The notes below the pieces were generated by a model. That model saw only the letters and a program-made list of their open reading frames with translations, did not search any database and had not been told where the DNA came from. Positions 32,200 to 41,667 of a stretch of 64,000 nt of DNA are shown here, piece after piece (within the stretch, counting starts at the first letter, position 1; every line of letters begins with the position of its first letter). Source of the stretch: Limosilactobacillus reuteri (GTDB lineage: Bacteria; Bacillota; Bacilli; Lactobacillales; Lactobacillaceae); contig NZ_JAJGTZ010000023.1 of NCBI RefSeq assembly GCF_020784725.1, positions 91,311 through 155,310 on the forward strand, in the 5' to 3' direction. The translations under genes and the position numbers were made by a program.

Positions 32200-32667
32200 A
32201 TGGCACCAATGAATATTATTTATATCTCGCTTGAGGGAAATACCCGTTCCTTCTTAACGCGGATGCAGGGATATGCTAAACAACAGCACAGCATTAGCGA
32301 AGATCGCCCACTTATTGAACTAAAAGAAGTCAGCGATCAAACTCTTCCTGCCGATGAAACTGACGCTTTTTTTGCTTTCGTACCCACATATTTAAATGGT
32401 GGTAACGGGATTGATTCTGGTTTCACTGAAATTATGACAAATGCATTAGGTGAATATATTGCCTACAACGATAACGCCAAACAATGCATCGGCGTCGTAG
32501 GTAGTGGTAATAAAAATTTTAACGAACAATATTGTTTAACTGCTCGTAAATACGCGCGCGACTTTGATGCACCATTTCTAGCAGATTATGAATTACGCGG
32601 CACTTCACAAGATATTGAACGAATTTATACTATCTTAACTAAACGTTGGAGCGAAATTAACGCCTAA
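32200..32667 (+). CDS. nrdI: NrdI-like flavodoxin
   Basis: A 155-residue NrdI-type flavoprotein, with IIYISLEGNTRSFLTRMQGY as the FMN-phosphate loop and GVVGSGNKNFNEQYCLTARK as the second FMN loop. NrdI activates the manganese cofactor of class Ib ribonucleotide reductase. No nrdE/F genes lie nearby, so it is a detached copy. AGAAGGAAG precedes the ATG and a strong terminator follows. Confidence 0.88.
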   Translation: MAPMNIIYISLEGNTRSFLTRMQGYAKQQHSISEDRPLIELKEVSDQTLPADETDAFFAFVPTYLNGGNGIDSGFTEIMTNALGEYIAYNDNAKQCIGVVGSGNKNFNEQYCLTARKYARDFDAPFLADYELRGTSQDIERIYTILTKRWSEINA

Positions 32668-32672
32668 CCTCT

Positions 32673-32713
32673 AAAACAAAAGCGACTTGGAAAATCCAAG
32701 TCGCTTTTGTTTT
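32673..32713. terminator. Bidirectional terminator
   Basis: AAAAGCGACTTGGA and its complement in a perfect stem extending into flanking A and T tracts, between convergent nrdI and a VOC-family gene. Confidence 0.92.
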
Positions 32714-32715
32714 AT

Positions 32716-33141
32716 TTAGCTTTGTTTATTAGCACTTATCAGCCATGTGATCCCATACTTATCTACAATCTGCCCCATTACATTATTTAGGACCCAATCT
32801 CCAAACGGTACCGTTACACGTTGATTTTCGGATTTTGCTAAACGATTAAACAAATCACGTGCTTTATCTTCATCTTCTTCAAAATCAAGTAAAATTGAAA
32901 TTAGTGTAGAAGTTTGGGGATTACCCATCGTTGCATCTGCACAAATAATTTTTTGTCCAGCGATCATAAATTCACCTCGCATTGTTGTCTGGTTCAATTG
33001 ATCAACTGGTAATCCAAGACTTTCCGCCTGCTCTTTTGTCAAAGCCTCGTGATATGTAATTTGAGCGCCAAAGTCTTGTTCATAATAAGCCATTGCTTCC
33101 TTCGCATTCTCAAATGTTAGGTATGGGTATATAGCCGTCAT
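32716..33141 (-). CDS. VOC (glyoxalase/PhnB-like) family protein
   Basis: A 141-residue protein of the PhnB/3-demethylubiquinone-9 methyltransferase-like VOC group. It has YPYLTFENAKEAMAYYEQDF at the start, MRGEFMIAGQKIICAD in the middle and GDWVLNNVMGQIVDKYGITW at the end. Function in lactobacilli is unknown. The frame begins upstream at 33210, but GGAGGA fits the ATG at 33141. Confidence 0.85.
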   Translation of the reverse strand: MTAIYPYLTFENAKEAMAYYEQDFGAQITYHEALTKEQAESLGLPVDQLNQTTMRGEFMIAGQKIICADATMGNPQTSTLISILLDFEEDEDKARDLFNRLAKSENQRVTVPFGDWVLNNVMGQIVDKYGITWLISANKQS

Positions 33142-33316
33142 AGTGTTCCTCCAAAAATATTCATTGTTGATTATATATTTTGAATCTCTTTCCGTCAAAC
33201 TAACCTCCAATTGGATTAGCCACTTCTAACCGGATATTAATCATAACGAAGGACCTATTATGATATAATTGTCTAGTCTATTATCAAGCTAATTTTAAAA
33301 TGAAAGGATGAATTTT

Positions 33317-34486
33317 TTGGAAAAAATCAAAAAGCATAGTCCACTTCTAATTCTCGGATTATTCTTCCTTGGGGTTTGTATGCGGATGCCGATTACAGCA
33401 ATACCATCTGTCATTAAAGATATTGCACAAACTTTTAATGTTGAAACTACCAGCTTAGGAATTTTAACAACTATTCCGCTGCTTTGTTTTGGATTACTAT
33501 CATCAATAGTTTCAGCACTCGCTCAACGAATTGGTAATGAATTAACGATTGAGTTAGCAATGATTTTAATGTTTATTGGTTCCTATTTACGGATTTTAAA
33601 TTTCTCATCGTTAATGATCGGAACAATATTAGTTGGGGCTGCAATTACTTGTATTAACGTCTTATTACCTGCAATTATTGCTGACAAACTTCCTAATCAA
33701 ATTGGGAGTGTAACCGGGATGTATAATGTCGCAATGACTTTATTTGCTGCAATTGGCGCTTACGCAATCACTCCAATTACCCATGCTACTAGTTGGCAAA
33801 CTGCTGTTATCATTATTAGTATTGTTGCTTTAATCGCTGCAATTATCTGGGTGCCAAACTTACGCTACAATCAACGTGCAACTAAAGAAAGCAATTCTAC
33901 TGATCGAGGAACTAACATGTGGAAAAATGCAAATGCATGGTGGTTACTCTTATTCTTTGGGGGACAATGTTTCGTATTCTATAGTATTGTTGCCTGGTTA
34001 CCTACAATTGCTATGGATGCCGGATTAAGCAGTGATAACGCAAGTTTAGTTGCTGGATTATTACAGCTATTGTCAATGCCATTTGCCTTTGCAATCCCTG
34101 TAATTGCCACTAAGATGAAGAATCGGCAACCAATAATGCTATTTGCGGGAACCATTTCTTTAATCGGAACCGGAATGATGTTCTTCCCAGTAAATTCGCT
34201 TGTTTACTATATATTCGTTGCCCTATTTCTTGGTGCCGGCACAACTACTACTTTCGTTCTGGCAATGACTTTGTTCGGCCTAAAGACCAAGAGTTCCACT
34301 GATACCCGAAACCTTTCTGGAATGGTCCAATCAGTAGGATACTTAATTTCTGCATTAGGTCCTATTGTTGTCGGAAACCTTTATTCACAGACACATAACT
34401 GGTTTGCAAGTTTAATCGTGATTGCGATTGCAGCTATCTTCTTTACAGTCTGTGGCGTAATAGCAGAACGAAAACAATTTGTTTAA
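33317..34486 (+). CDS. MFS transporter, CynX/NimT-like
   Basis: A transporter of about 389 residues with 12 hydrophobic segments. The first reads LLILGLFFLGVCMRMPITAI, followed by VIKDIAQTFNV and later GLLSSIVSALAQRIGNE, matching the cyanate/nitroimidazole (CynX/NimT) branch of the major facilitator superfamily. The substrate is unknown. An ATG at 33308 overlaps the AAAGGA ribosome site; the TTG at 33317 is properly spaced, so I prefer it. Confidence 0.85.
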   Translation: MEKIKKHSPLLILGLFFLGVCMRMPITAIPSVIKDIAQTFNVETTSLGILTTIPLLCFGLLSSIVSALAQRIGNELTIELAMILMFIGSYLRILNFSSLMIGTILVGAAITCINVLLPAIIADKLPNQIGSVTGMYNVAMTLFAAIGAYAITPITHATSWQTAVIIISIVALIAAIIWVPNLRYNQRATKESNSTDRGTNMWKNANAWWLLLFFGGQCFVFYSIVAWLPTIAMDAGLSSDNASLVAGLLQLLSMPFAFAIPVIATKMKNRQPIMLFAGTISLIGTGMMFFPVNSLVYYIFVALFLGAGTTTTFVLAMTLFGLKTKSSTDTRNLSGMVQSVGYLISALGPIVVGNLYSQTHNWFASLIVIAIAAIFFTVCGVIAERKQFV

Positions 34487-34497
34487 GATACGTTTCA

Positions 34498-34525
34498 AAG
34501 CTGAGGAATTTCCCCAGCTTTTTTA
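34498..34525 (+). terminator. Rho-independent terminator
   Basis: AAGCTGAGG pairs with CCCCAGCTT (one mismatch) and is followed by a T-run. It ends the MFS transporter gene. Confidence 0.85.
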
Positions 34526-34602
34526 TTTAGTTTAACTTTTGTAAGTTCTAATTTTTATCAATTACAAATTTCTTTTAAAAGTTTTTTGATCTAGACCATT
34601 AA

Positions 34603-34689
34603 TTGACAAGCGCTTGCCAATGACTAATCAACAAGCCATTTATCGTTAATGGTCCATTTCCGTTTTCTAAGACATCTTCTCAGAAAACG
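34603..34689 (+). promoter_or_regulatory. Palindromes upstream of zwf (possible LacI-family operator and cre-like elements)
   Basis: TTGACAAGCGCTTGCCAA at 34603-34620 is an 18-bp near-perfect palindrome with the central CG typical of LacI-family operators. Further on, CGTTTTCT (34661-34668) and AGAAAACG (34682-34689) form an inverted repeat; the second half continues into a cre-like CAGAAAACGTTTCCT (13 of 15). A -10 box TATAAT is at 34725-34730. No other feature was found in the 34526-34776 gap. Confidence 0.5.
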
Positions 34690-34776
34690 TTTCCTTTGAT
34701 AGTGCAGATTATGCTTTAAGAGTATATAATTGTCACGGTATAAGAATTTTCTGAAATTTCAGAAGGAGTGAACATT

Positions 34777-36258
34777 TTGGCTACAGAAAATAAGGCTGTC
34801 ATTACATTATTTGGTGCTACTGGTGACCTTGCAAAGCGTAAACTTTATACTGCTTTGTTCAAGTTATATCAAAAGGGTTACCTAGCTGACCATTTTGCAT
34901 TACTAGGAACTTCTCGTCGTCCACTAACTGACGAAGAATTCCAACAAATCGTTCGTGAATCTATTAGCAACATTCCAGAAACCGAGGATGGCCAAGCAGA
35001 AGCATTCTCAAAACACTTTTTCTACAAGTCACATGATGTTACTAAGCCAGAACATTACGAAATCCTTAAGCAACGCCTTGCCGAATTAGATGAACAATTC
35101 GGCGCTGAAGGCAACCGTCTTTTCTATATGTCAATGGCACCACAATTCTTTGGTACTATTGCATTGAATTTGAAGAAGCAAGGATTATTAACTGACAACG
35201 GCTTTAACCGTCTTGTTATTGAAAAGCCATTTGGTCGTGATTTTGAATCTGCTAAGAAGCTTAACGATGAATTATCACAAACATTTAGTGAAAATCAAAT
35301 TTTCCGGATTGACCACTACCTTGGTAAGGAAATGGTTCAAAACATTCAAGCATTACGTTTTGGTAACACAATGATTGAATCACTCTGGAATAACCGTTAC
35401 ATTGACAACATTCAAGTAACATTGAGCGAAAAGCTCGGGGTTGAAGAACGTGCTGGTTACTATGACCAATCTGGTGCATTACGAGATATGGTACAAAACC
35501 ACATCATGCAAATTGTTGCACAGTTAGCAATGGAACAACCCGTTGCATTTACTGATGCTGATGTTCGAGTTGAAAAGATTAAGGCTCTTCGCAGTCTTCG
35601 CCTCTACACGCCATCAGAAGCAGCTGCTAACTTTGTCCGTGGACAATATGATGCTGGTGATGAAACTAACGCTTACCGTCATGAAGATGGTGTTGATCCA
35701 GAATCTGGTACTGAAACCTTTGTTGCTGCTAAGTTAATGTTTGATAACTATCGTTGGTCTGGTGTGCCATTCTACGTTCGAACTGGTAAGAAGTTGGCAG
35801 ATAAGTTTACTCGTATCGATGTCGTCTTCAAGAAGCCATTAATCGATATCTTTGCTAACCCACGTTCTGAAAGTGACCAATCTCTTAACTCAAACGTATT
35901 AACTATTTTTGTTGAACCTAACTCAGGTTTTGCAATCCAATTAAATGCTAAGCGTGCAGGTCAAGGTTTCACAACAGAACCTGTTGATTTACGCTTCTTA
36001 CAAAGTGATTCTGATAAGAAGGAATCTCCAGAACCATATGAACGTCTTTTCCATGATGCACTTGAAGGCAACCACACAAACTTTGCCTCATGGGCTGAAA
36101 TTGCCTATGCATGGAAGTTCGTCGACGTTATCCGTAAGCTTTGGGATATTGAAAAGCCTCAATTCCCTAACTATACTCCTGGTTCCATGGGTCCAGCAGC
36201 TTCTGACGAACTATTAGCTCGTGATGGACGTAAGTGGGTTTATCGTTTAAATCATTAG
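34777..36258 (+). CDS. zwf: Glucose-6-phosphate 1-dehydrogenase
   Basis: The first oxidative step of the pentose phosphate/phosphoketolase route, about 493 residues. It has LFGATGDLAKRKLYTALF at the NADP loop and the active-site motif RIDHYLGKEMVQN. In an obligately heterofermentative lactobacillus this is the main glycolytic entry and produces the NAD(P)H that pdu enzymes re-oxidise. A GTG at 34768 lies on the AAGGAG site; the TTG at 34777 has the correct spacing. gnd follows after a terminator. Confidence 0.96.
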   Translation: MATENKAVITLFGATGDLAKRKLYTALFKLYQKGYLADHFALLGTSRRPLTDEEFQQIVRESISNIPETEDGQAEAFSKHFFYKSHDVTKPEHYEILKQRLAELDEQFGAEGNRLFYMSMAPQFFGTIALNLKKQGLLTDNGFNRLVIEKPFGRDFESAKKLNDELSQTFSENQIFRIDHYLGKEMVQNIQALRFGNTMIESLWNNRYIDNIQVTLSEKLGVEERAGYYDQSGALRDMVQNHIMQIVAQLAMEQPVAFTDADVRVEKIKALRSLRLYTPSEAAANFVRGQYDAGDETNAYRHEDGVDPESGTETFVAAKLMFDNYRWSGVPFYVRTGKKLADKFTRIDVVFKKPLIDIFANPRSESDQSLNSNVLTIFVEPNSGFAIQLNAKRAGQGFTTEPVDLRFLQSDSDKKESPEPYERLFHDALEGNHTNFASWAEIAYAWKFVDVIRKLWDIEKPQFPNYTPGSMGPAASDELLARDGRKWVYRLNH

Positions 36259-36263
36259 TTACT

Positions 36264-36304
36264 AAAAGTAATTTATAGCATTCTTGCTGTAAATTACTTT
36301 TTTA
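36264..36304 (+). terminator. Rho-independent terminator after zwf
   Basis: AAAAGTAATTTA and its complement TAAATTACTTTT, followed by more T residues. Confidence 0.88.
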
Positions 36305-36401
36305 TAATAAAAATTGATGTTTGGCGTTTGCACTATCTTTAATTTTTGTTATAATCGAGGTTGTGAATTATATTACATAAGTATTGAGGAGAGTGACTTT
36401 A

Positions 36402-37838
36402 ATGTCTGATCAAAAAGCACAAATTGGTGTTGTTGGTTTAGCTGTTATGGGTAAGAACCTTGCACTAAACATCGAAAGTCGTGGCTTCACGGTTGGTGTA
36501 TACAATCGTCACCGTAACCGTACTGACGAAATGATGCGTGACCACAGCGATAAGAAGTTAGTACCTAGCTACACTGTTAAGGAATTCGTAGACTCATTAG
36601 AAAAGCCTCGTCGAATTCTTATGATGGTTAAAGCAGGTAAGCCAACTGATGCTCTTATCGACGAATTATTGCCATTACTTGACAAGGGTGATGTTTTAAT
36701 CGATGGTGGTAACACTAACTTCCACGATACTATGGCTCGTAACGCTAAGTTAGACAAGTCTGGTATTAACTTCATCGGAATGGGTGTTTCCGGTGGTGAA
36801 TTAGGTGCCCTCCATGGTCCTTCCCTTATGCCAGGTGGTCAAAAAGAAGCTTATGACTTAGTTGCTCCAATCCTTACTAAGATTGCTGCTAAGGCTGAAG
36901 AAGATGGCAAGCCATGTGTTGCTTACATTGGACCAAATGGTGCTGGTCACTATGTTAAGATGGTTCACAACGGTATCGAATACGGTGATGAAGAATTAAT
37001 CGACGAAAGTTACAACATCATGCGTAACGTATTAAAGATGCCTGTTGATGACATTGCTAAGACCTTTGCTGAATGGAACAAGGGTGAATTAAGCAGTTAC
37101 CTTGTTGACATTACTGCTGATATCCTTACTCGTAAGGATGACCTTGGTGACGACAAGAACAAGCCTATTGTTGACATGATCCTTGACCGTGGTGCTAACA
37201 AGGGTACTGGTAAGTGGAGTTCAATGACTGCCCTTGATGGTGGTGCTCCTCAATCAGTTATTACAGAAGCTGTTTACGCTCGTTACATTTCAATGATGAA
37301 GGACGAACGTGTACAAGCAAGCAAGGAATTACCTGTTGAAACTGAAGCTATTTCAATTGACGACAAGAAGGAAATGATTGAAAAAGTACGTCAAGCTCTT
37401 TACTTCGGTAAGCTTATGAGTTACGCACAAGGTTTCGAACAAATGCGGATCGATTCCGAACGTTATGACTGGAACCTTAAGTATGGTGAATTAGCTCAAA
37501 TCTGGCGTGCAGGATGCATTATTCGTGCACAATTCTTACAAAACATTACTGATGCCTTCACTAAGAACCCAGACTTGAAGAACTTACTTCTTGATGATTA
37601 CTTCAAGGACATTGCTAAGAAGTACCAAAAGGCAACTCGTGACGTTGTTGCTCTTGCTGTTAAGGCTGGTATTCCTGTTCCTTCACTTAGTGCTGCTATT
37701 AGTTACTACGACTCATACCGTTCAGAAGTGCTTCCTGCTAACTTGCTTCAAGCTCAACGTGACTACTTCGGTGCTCACACTTACGAACGTACTGACCGTC
37801 CTGGTAACTTCCACTACAGCTGGTACGAAGAACAATAA
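36402..37838 (+). CDS. gnd: 6-phosphogluconate dehydrogenase (decarboxylating)
   Basis: About 478 residues, converting 6-phosphogluconate to ribulose-5-phosphate and CO2. It shows [18 protein letters not shown] at the cofactor loop, [20 protein letters not shown] and [17 protein letters not shown] at the active site. GAGGAGAG fits the ATG at 36402. The codon use is strongly biased, as in a highly expressed gene. It works directly after Zwf; both have separate terminators, so they are separate transcripts. Confidence 0.97.
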   Translation: MSDQKAQIGVVGLAVMGKNLALNIESRGFTVGVYNRHRNRTDEMMRDHSDKKLVPSYTVKEFVDSLEKPRRILMMVKAGKPTDALIDELLPLLDKGDVLIDGGNTNFHDTMARNAKLDKSGINFIGMGVSGGELGALHGPSLMPGGQKEAYDLVAPILTKIAAKAEEDGKPCVAYIGPNGAGHYVKMVHNGIEYGDEELIDESYNIMRNVLKMPVDDIAKTFAEWNKGELSSYLVDITADILTRKDDLGDDKNKPIVDMILDRGANKGTGKWSSMTALDGGAPQSVITEAVYARYISMMKDERVQASKELPVETEAISIDDKKEMIEKVRQALYFGKLMSYAQGFEQMRIDSERYDWNLKYGELAQIWRAGCIIRAQFLQNITDAFTKNPDLKNLLLDDYFKDIAKKYQKATRDVVALAVKAGIPVPSLSAAISYYDSYRSEVLPANLLQAQRDYFGAHTYERTDRPGNFHYSWYEEQ

Positions 37839-37856
37839 TCAAATAAATATTGATTT

Positions 37857-37887
37857 AACGACTGAGATCTATTCTCGGTCGTTTTTT
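37857..37887 (+). terminator. Rho-independent terminator after gnd
   Basis: AACGACTGAG pairs with CTCGGTCGTT and is followed by a T-run. Confidence 0.9.
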
Positions 37888-37947
37888 ATTTTAAATTTCT
37901 TAACAAGAAAATAAAAACGTGGTTTGATTAGAACAGAGGTGATTATG

Positions 37948-38214
37948 ATGAATAAAACATTTATGAGCGGTTATTACCAAGGTGTTATTGAAACCGCCCC
38001 TGCTACTCTTTCGGCCGCTAAAACAGAACAGTTAGCAATTACAATGACGATTCTCCATTTACGCCATACTGGAATAAACATTACATCAATCCACGATTTT
38101 CTCGTCAGCGATCTTCATGCAAATGAACGCCTTGTAAATAAATATATTAATCTAAATGCTGATGAATTAGAAACTACTCAGGCTAAAGTTATGGCGCTCG
38201 CTTTCAATAAATAA
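37948..38214 (+). CDS. Small hypothetical protein
   Basis: About 88 residues (MNKTFMSGYYQGVIETAPAT). It is mostly helical by eye, with no membrane segment or metal motif. Two ATG codons stand in tandem at 37945 and 37948 behind AGAGGTGA. I do not recognise the family. It lies between gnd and the lacS-type permease and has its own ribosome site, so it is likely real. Confidence 0.6.
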   Translation: MNKTFMSGYYQGVIETAPATLSAAKTEQLAITMTILHLRHTGINITSIHDFLVSDLHANERLVNKYINLNADELETTQAKVMALAFNK

Positions 38215-38236
38215 TTATTTTGATATTACTTCCTTT

Positions 38237-38254
38237 TTCGTAAAATTTTACTAA
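38237..38254. promoter_or_regulatory. Palindromic operator upstream of lacS, matching the galK operator
   Basis: TTCGTAAAATTTTACTAA agrees at 16 of 18 positions with the perfect palindrome TTAGTAAACTTTTACTAA upstream of galK (47628-47645). It lies just before the -35 box. The likely ligand is the LacI-family regulator at 43912-44904. Confidence 0.65.
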
Positions 38255-38261
38255 AATTGCA

Positions 38262-38290
38262 TTGACTTTTTTCTTGAAAACGCTTACTAT
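38262..38290 (+). promoter_or_regulatory. lacS promoter with overlapping cre site
   Basis: TTGACT (38262) and TACTAT (38285) are separated by 17 bases. Within them TTGAAAACGCTTACT (38274-38288) fits the cre pattern at all 15 positions. This predicts catabolite repression by CcpA on top of specific control. Confidence 0.65.
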
Positions 38291-38336
38291 TGTTTGTGTA
38301 AGATATTATATGTTGTTGTAGAAAAGGGGAGTTAAC

Positions 38337-40289
38337 ATGGATATAAAAATTAATACTGCAAAAAGTAAACAGCATGTTGCCCGTTCCCGTTTTGCCTATT
38401 CAATGGGAGCCTTCGGGCATGATGTCTTTTATGCTTTACTTTCAACGTATTTCATTATGTATGTTACTGGACACTTATTCAATTCTAGTAACAAAGCATT
38501 CAACAATCACATGGTTCTATGGGTTACATCAATTATCGCTGTATTACGAATTATAGAGTTGTTAGTTGACCCACTAATTGGGAACGCAATTGATCGTACT
38601 AACACACGTTGGGGTAAATTTAAACCGTGGGTTGTCGGTGGTGGAATCATTTCAGCAATTATTTTAGCTATCTTATTCACACCAATGGGCGGTTTAAGTC
38701 TTTCTAATCCTTACCTGTACCTATTGATCTTTGCTATTTTATATATCATTATGGATATCTTTTATTCATTTAATGATGTTGCCTTTTGGTCAATGATTCC
38801 TGCGCTATCATTTGATTCACATGAACGTGATAAAATAGCTACTTTTGCGCGGGTTGGTTCTACTGTTGGAGGAAATATTGTTGGTTTTGTTATTATGCCA
38901 ATGGTTTTATTCTTCTCAGCAAATCAAAATGGCGGTACCGGTGATGATCGTGGTTGGTTTATTTTTGCCGCAATTGCCGCCGCTGTTGCTGCTGTTACTG
39001 CTATTGGTGTCGGGCTTGGCACTCATGAAGAAAAGTCTCTGCTTCGTGAAAATAAAGAACAAACTAAACTAAAAGATGTTTATAAAATTCTTGTCAAAAA
39101 TGACCAATTATTCGCTATCGCTCTCTCATACCTATTCTATACAACAGGAATCACATTAGTTAACAGTATGGAGCTTTACTACTTTACTTATATTTTAGGT
39201 AATTCAAAGGCTTTCTCTATTCTGGGTGGATTAAACACTGTTATTGGTGTTATTTCCGTTCTTACTTTCCCTCTCTTTACTGGTAAAATTAGTCGGCGTA
39301 AATTATTTTACGGGTCAGTTTCATTACTTTTCCTTGGCTTATTAATCTTTGCATTTGCTGGTAAATCACTCATTTTAGTTTTAGTTGGTGCAGAATTATT
39401 CTTCATTCCACAACCATTAGTATTTTTAGTTGTTTTAATGACTATTACTGATTCTGTTGAATATGGTCAACTAAAATTAGGACACCGTGACGAATCACTT
39501 ACATTATCGGTTCGTCCACTGTTAGATAAGTTTGCTGGTGCTGTTTCTGGATGGATCATTGGACCAACTACTATTATTGCTGGAATGACTGCTGGTGCCA
39601 CTGCAGCAACAGTTACTGCTACTGGTGCTGCGAAGTTTAAGCTAGTAATGTTCCTAGCTCCTGCTATCTTGATTCTCATTAGTGTATTTATCTTTGCAAA
39701 AAAGGTTAAACTTGATGAAAAGATGCATGCCAAGATCGTGGCTGAACTTGAAAAGACTTGGGGAAACCACCTTGAAGATGCTGACAGTAATAAATCACAA
39801 ACAGCATCTGTTTCTACCCCACAACCTGGTGTTACTGATATCACATCACCAGTTACTGGTACACTTGTTAACTTAAAGGACGTTAACGATGAAAACTTTG
39901 CCTCTGGTAATATGGGTAAAGGATTCGCTATTAAACCATCTGATGGTAAAGTAATTGCTCCATTTAGTGGAACAGTACGAGCAACCTTCTCTACTCGCCA
40001 CGCGATCGGACTCGAATCTGATAATGGTATTATGCTCCTGATTCACGTTGGTATTGATACGGTTAAACTTCGAGGTACTGGATTCATTAGTTACTTTGAT
40101 AAAAATCAGCACTTTGACAAAGGTGACGAATTAATGGAATTCTGGGATCCCGCAATCAAGAAAGCCGGCCTTGATGATACTGTCATGGTAACAGTTACTA
40201 ACAGTAAAGACTTTGATATTAAATTATTGAGAGATGCTGGTGAAAAGGTAACTACTACTGATATCGTTATGGAAGTTACTAAAAAGTAA
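38337..40289 (+). CDS. lacS: GPH-family galactoside permease LacS with C-terminal EIIA domain
   Basis: A 650-residue sugar:cation symporter. Residues about 20-460 form the 12-segment GPH domain (RFAYSMGAFGHDVFYALLST, DPLIGNAIDRTNTRWGKFKP). A Ser/Pro-rich linker leads to an EIIA-Glc-like domain (about 500-645) with SDGKVIAPFSGTV and the phosphorylatable His in MLLIHVGIDTVKL. LacS-type proteins take up lactose, galactose or raffinose and are tuned through HPr phosphorylation. No beta-galactosidase gene is adjacent, so the substrate is not fixed. The upstream site shared with galK points to a galactoside. Confidence 0.93.
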   Translation: MDIKINTAKSKQHVARSRFAYSMGAFGHDVFYALLSTYFIMYVTGHLFNSSNKAFNNHMVLWVTSIIAVLRIIELLVDPLIGNAIDRTNTRWGKFKPWVVGGGIISAIILAILFTPMGGLSLSNPYLYLLIFAILYIIMDIFYSFNDVAFWSMIPALSFDSHERDKIATFARVGSTVGGNIVGFVIMPMVLFFSANQNGGTGDDRGWFIFAAIAAAVAAVTAIGVGLGTHEEKSLLRENKEQTKLKDVYKILVKNDQLFAIALSYLFYTTGITLVNSMELYYFTYILGNSKAFSILGGLNTVIGVISVLTFPLFTGKISRRKLFYGSVSLLFLGLLIFAFAGKSLILVLVGAELFFIPQPLVFLVVLMTITDSVEYGQLKLGHRDESLTLSVRPLLDKFAGAVSGWIIGPTTIIAGMTAGATAATVTATGAAKFKLVMFLAPAILILISVFIFAKKVKLDEKMHAKIVAELEKTWGNHLEDADSNKSQTASVSTPQPGVTDITSPVTGTLVNLKDVNDENFASGNMGKGFAIKPSDGKVIAPFSGTVRATFSTRHAIGLESDNGIMLLIHVGIDTVKLRGTGFISYFDKNQHFDKGDELMEFWDPAIKKAGLDDTVMVTVTNSKDFDIKLLRDAGEKVTTTDIVMEVTKK

Positions 40290-40307
40290 TTAAATATCTT
40301 CTCTGTC

Positions 40308-40345
40308 AAAAAAGGAATCACTCTAATTTGGGCGGTTCCTTTTTA
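40308..40345 (+). terminator. Terminator after lacS
   Basis: AAAAAAGGAA and TTCCTTTTT form a stem around an 18-base loop and end in a T-run. Confidence 0.65.
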
Positions 40346-40384
40346 TTAATGTCTTTAAACTTAGTTGAAGAGCGAATGCATGAA

Positions 40385-40412
40385 ACAAAAAAACCACCTG
40401 CTATGCGGGTGG
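40385..40412 (-). terminator. Terminator after uspA
   Basis: CCACCT and GGGTGG enclose a 7-base loop. On the minus strand a run of seven or more T follows. Confidence 0.8.
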
Positions 40413-40481
40413 ACGATAAAAAGTATATAAAAAGAGTTAATGGTAATACTTACCACTAACCCCATTGATAATATTCAATGA

Positions 40482-40946
40482 CTATTTAACTAGATCTACG
40501 TCAGTCCGTACAACCAAAACATCAACTGGAGCATTACGCTTTACATATGACGTAACTGAACCCATTACAGCTCGTTGCATCCGTGATAATCCACTAGCAC
40601 CGATAATAATCATGTCGTTGTGGTGGTCCCGAGGGAAGTCAAACGCAATAATTGTCTTTGGATTACCAAGACGAATGTGGATATCAAGATTATCAAAGCC
40701 ATCCTTATCCTTGGCATTTTTCAACAATTCATCAAGATATTGCTTTGATTTATCAACTAACTGGTAAGCAATACTTCCATCTGACATACCAGCAAAGTTA
40801 TAAGCCATTGCTCGTGTATCAATTACATTTAAAATATCTATATGGGCACCATTACGCTTTGCGATTGCGATTGCACGATGCAATGCAAATTCTGATTCCT
40901 GAGAACCATCAACTGGAACTAGGATGTTTTGATATTCTTGATCCAT
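40482..40946 (-). CDS. Universal stress protein UspA family
   Basis: A 154-residue Usp protein with ILVPVDGSQESEFALHRAI at the start and MIIIGASGLSRMQRAVMGSV at the end, the G-2x-G-9x-G(S/T) ATP-binding loop. It is therefore likely the ATP-binding class. A function in stress survival is general for the family. Single gene with its own terminator. Confidence 0.93.
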   Translation of the reverse strand: MDQEYQNILVPVDGSQESEFALHRAIAIAKRNGAHIDILNVIDTRAMAYNFAGMSDGSIAYQLVDKSKQYLDELLKNAKDKDGFDNLDIHIRLGNPKTIIAFDFPRDHHNDMIIIGASGLSRMQRAVMGSVTSYVKRNAPVDVLVVRTDVDLVK

Positions 40947-41150
40947 AGATTTGAACCTCCAAACAAATTAGTAATGTCTTTAGTTAAATTATACCATTTT
41001 TTCGAAGAATAAAGCGAAGGAAACCAGAATAATACTGACCGCAGATAAAATTCAAAATTTCCTAAAATTTAGACTATACATTAATCTTTAATTAGAGTAA
41101 TCTTAATGTATCCAATATACCTTTAATATTTGAAAGTGAGGCCGCATCTT

Positions 41151-41621
41151 ATGGACAAGATCGATAGGAAGATTATTAACCTTCTTCAAAAAAACGCCCG
41201 TGCTTCTCTGAAAGAACTCTCTAAAGAATGTTTCATTTCATCACCAGCAATTGCGGCGCGAATCAATAAACTTGAACGAAATGGGATTATTACTGGTTAC
41301 CATACAAGTGTTAACATGGAAAAAATTAACTTTCATGTTAAAGCTTTTATTCAGGTACAACTTGAGCCTCGCCAAAAACAAGAATTTTACCCTTACATTC
41401 AACAAATTCCCAATGTAATTGAATGTAACTGTGTAACTGGTGATTATTCAGAAATTATGGAAGTTGTTTTTCCTTCTACCACCGATTTAGATGACTTCAT
41501 CAATACTATTCAACAACGTTTTGGGAAGACAAGTACACAAATCGTATTTAGTACAAGCGTTAACCACCGAGGAGTTAAGCTAGCTTCGGCAAAAGATACT
41601 GCCAATTCAGAAGAAGTATAA
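41151..41621 (+). CDS. Lrp/AsnC family transcriptional regulator
   Basis: A 156-residue regulator with an N-terminal helix-turn-helix (MDKIDRKIINLLQKNARASL, then SSPAIAARINKLERNGII) and the RAM ligand-binding domain (VIECNCVTGDYSEIMEV). Such proteins sense amino acids. The ATG at 41151 follows GTGAGG; an upstream in-frame start at 41130 is less likely. It is convergent with an acidic amino acid/dicarboxylate symporter that may or may not be its target. Confidence 0.9.
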   Translation: MDKIDRKIINLLQKNARASLKELSKECFISSPAIAARINKLERNGIITGYHTSVNMEKINFHVKAFIQVQLEPRQKQEFYPYIQQIPNVIECNCVTGDYSEIMEVVFPSTTDLDDFINTIQQRFGKTSTQIVFSTSVNHRGVKLASAKDTANSEEV

Positions 41622-41665
41622 ACATAAAAGCGAAGATGAGAAATACTCATCTTCGCTTTTATGTT
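41621..41665. terminator. Bidirectional terminator with 20-bp perfect stem
   Basis: AACATAAAAGCGAAGATGAG and its exact complement, separated by AAATA, between the convergent Lrp-like and symporter genes. Confidence 0.93.
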
Positions 41666-41667
41666 TA

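Noticed and set aside
34603..34620. Standard cre site at TTGACAAGCGCTTGCCAA
   Set aside because: The distance between TG and CG is one base too long for the cre pattern on both strands, so a different LacI-family operator is more likely.
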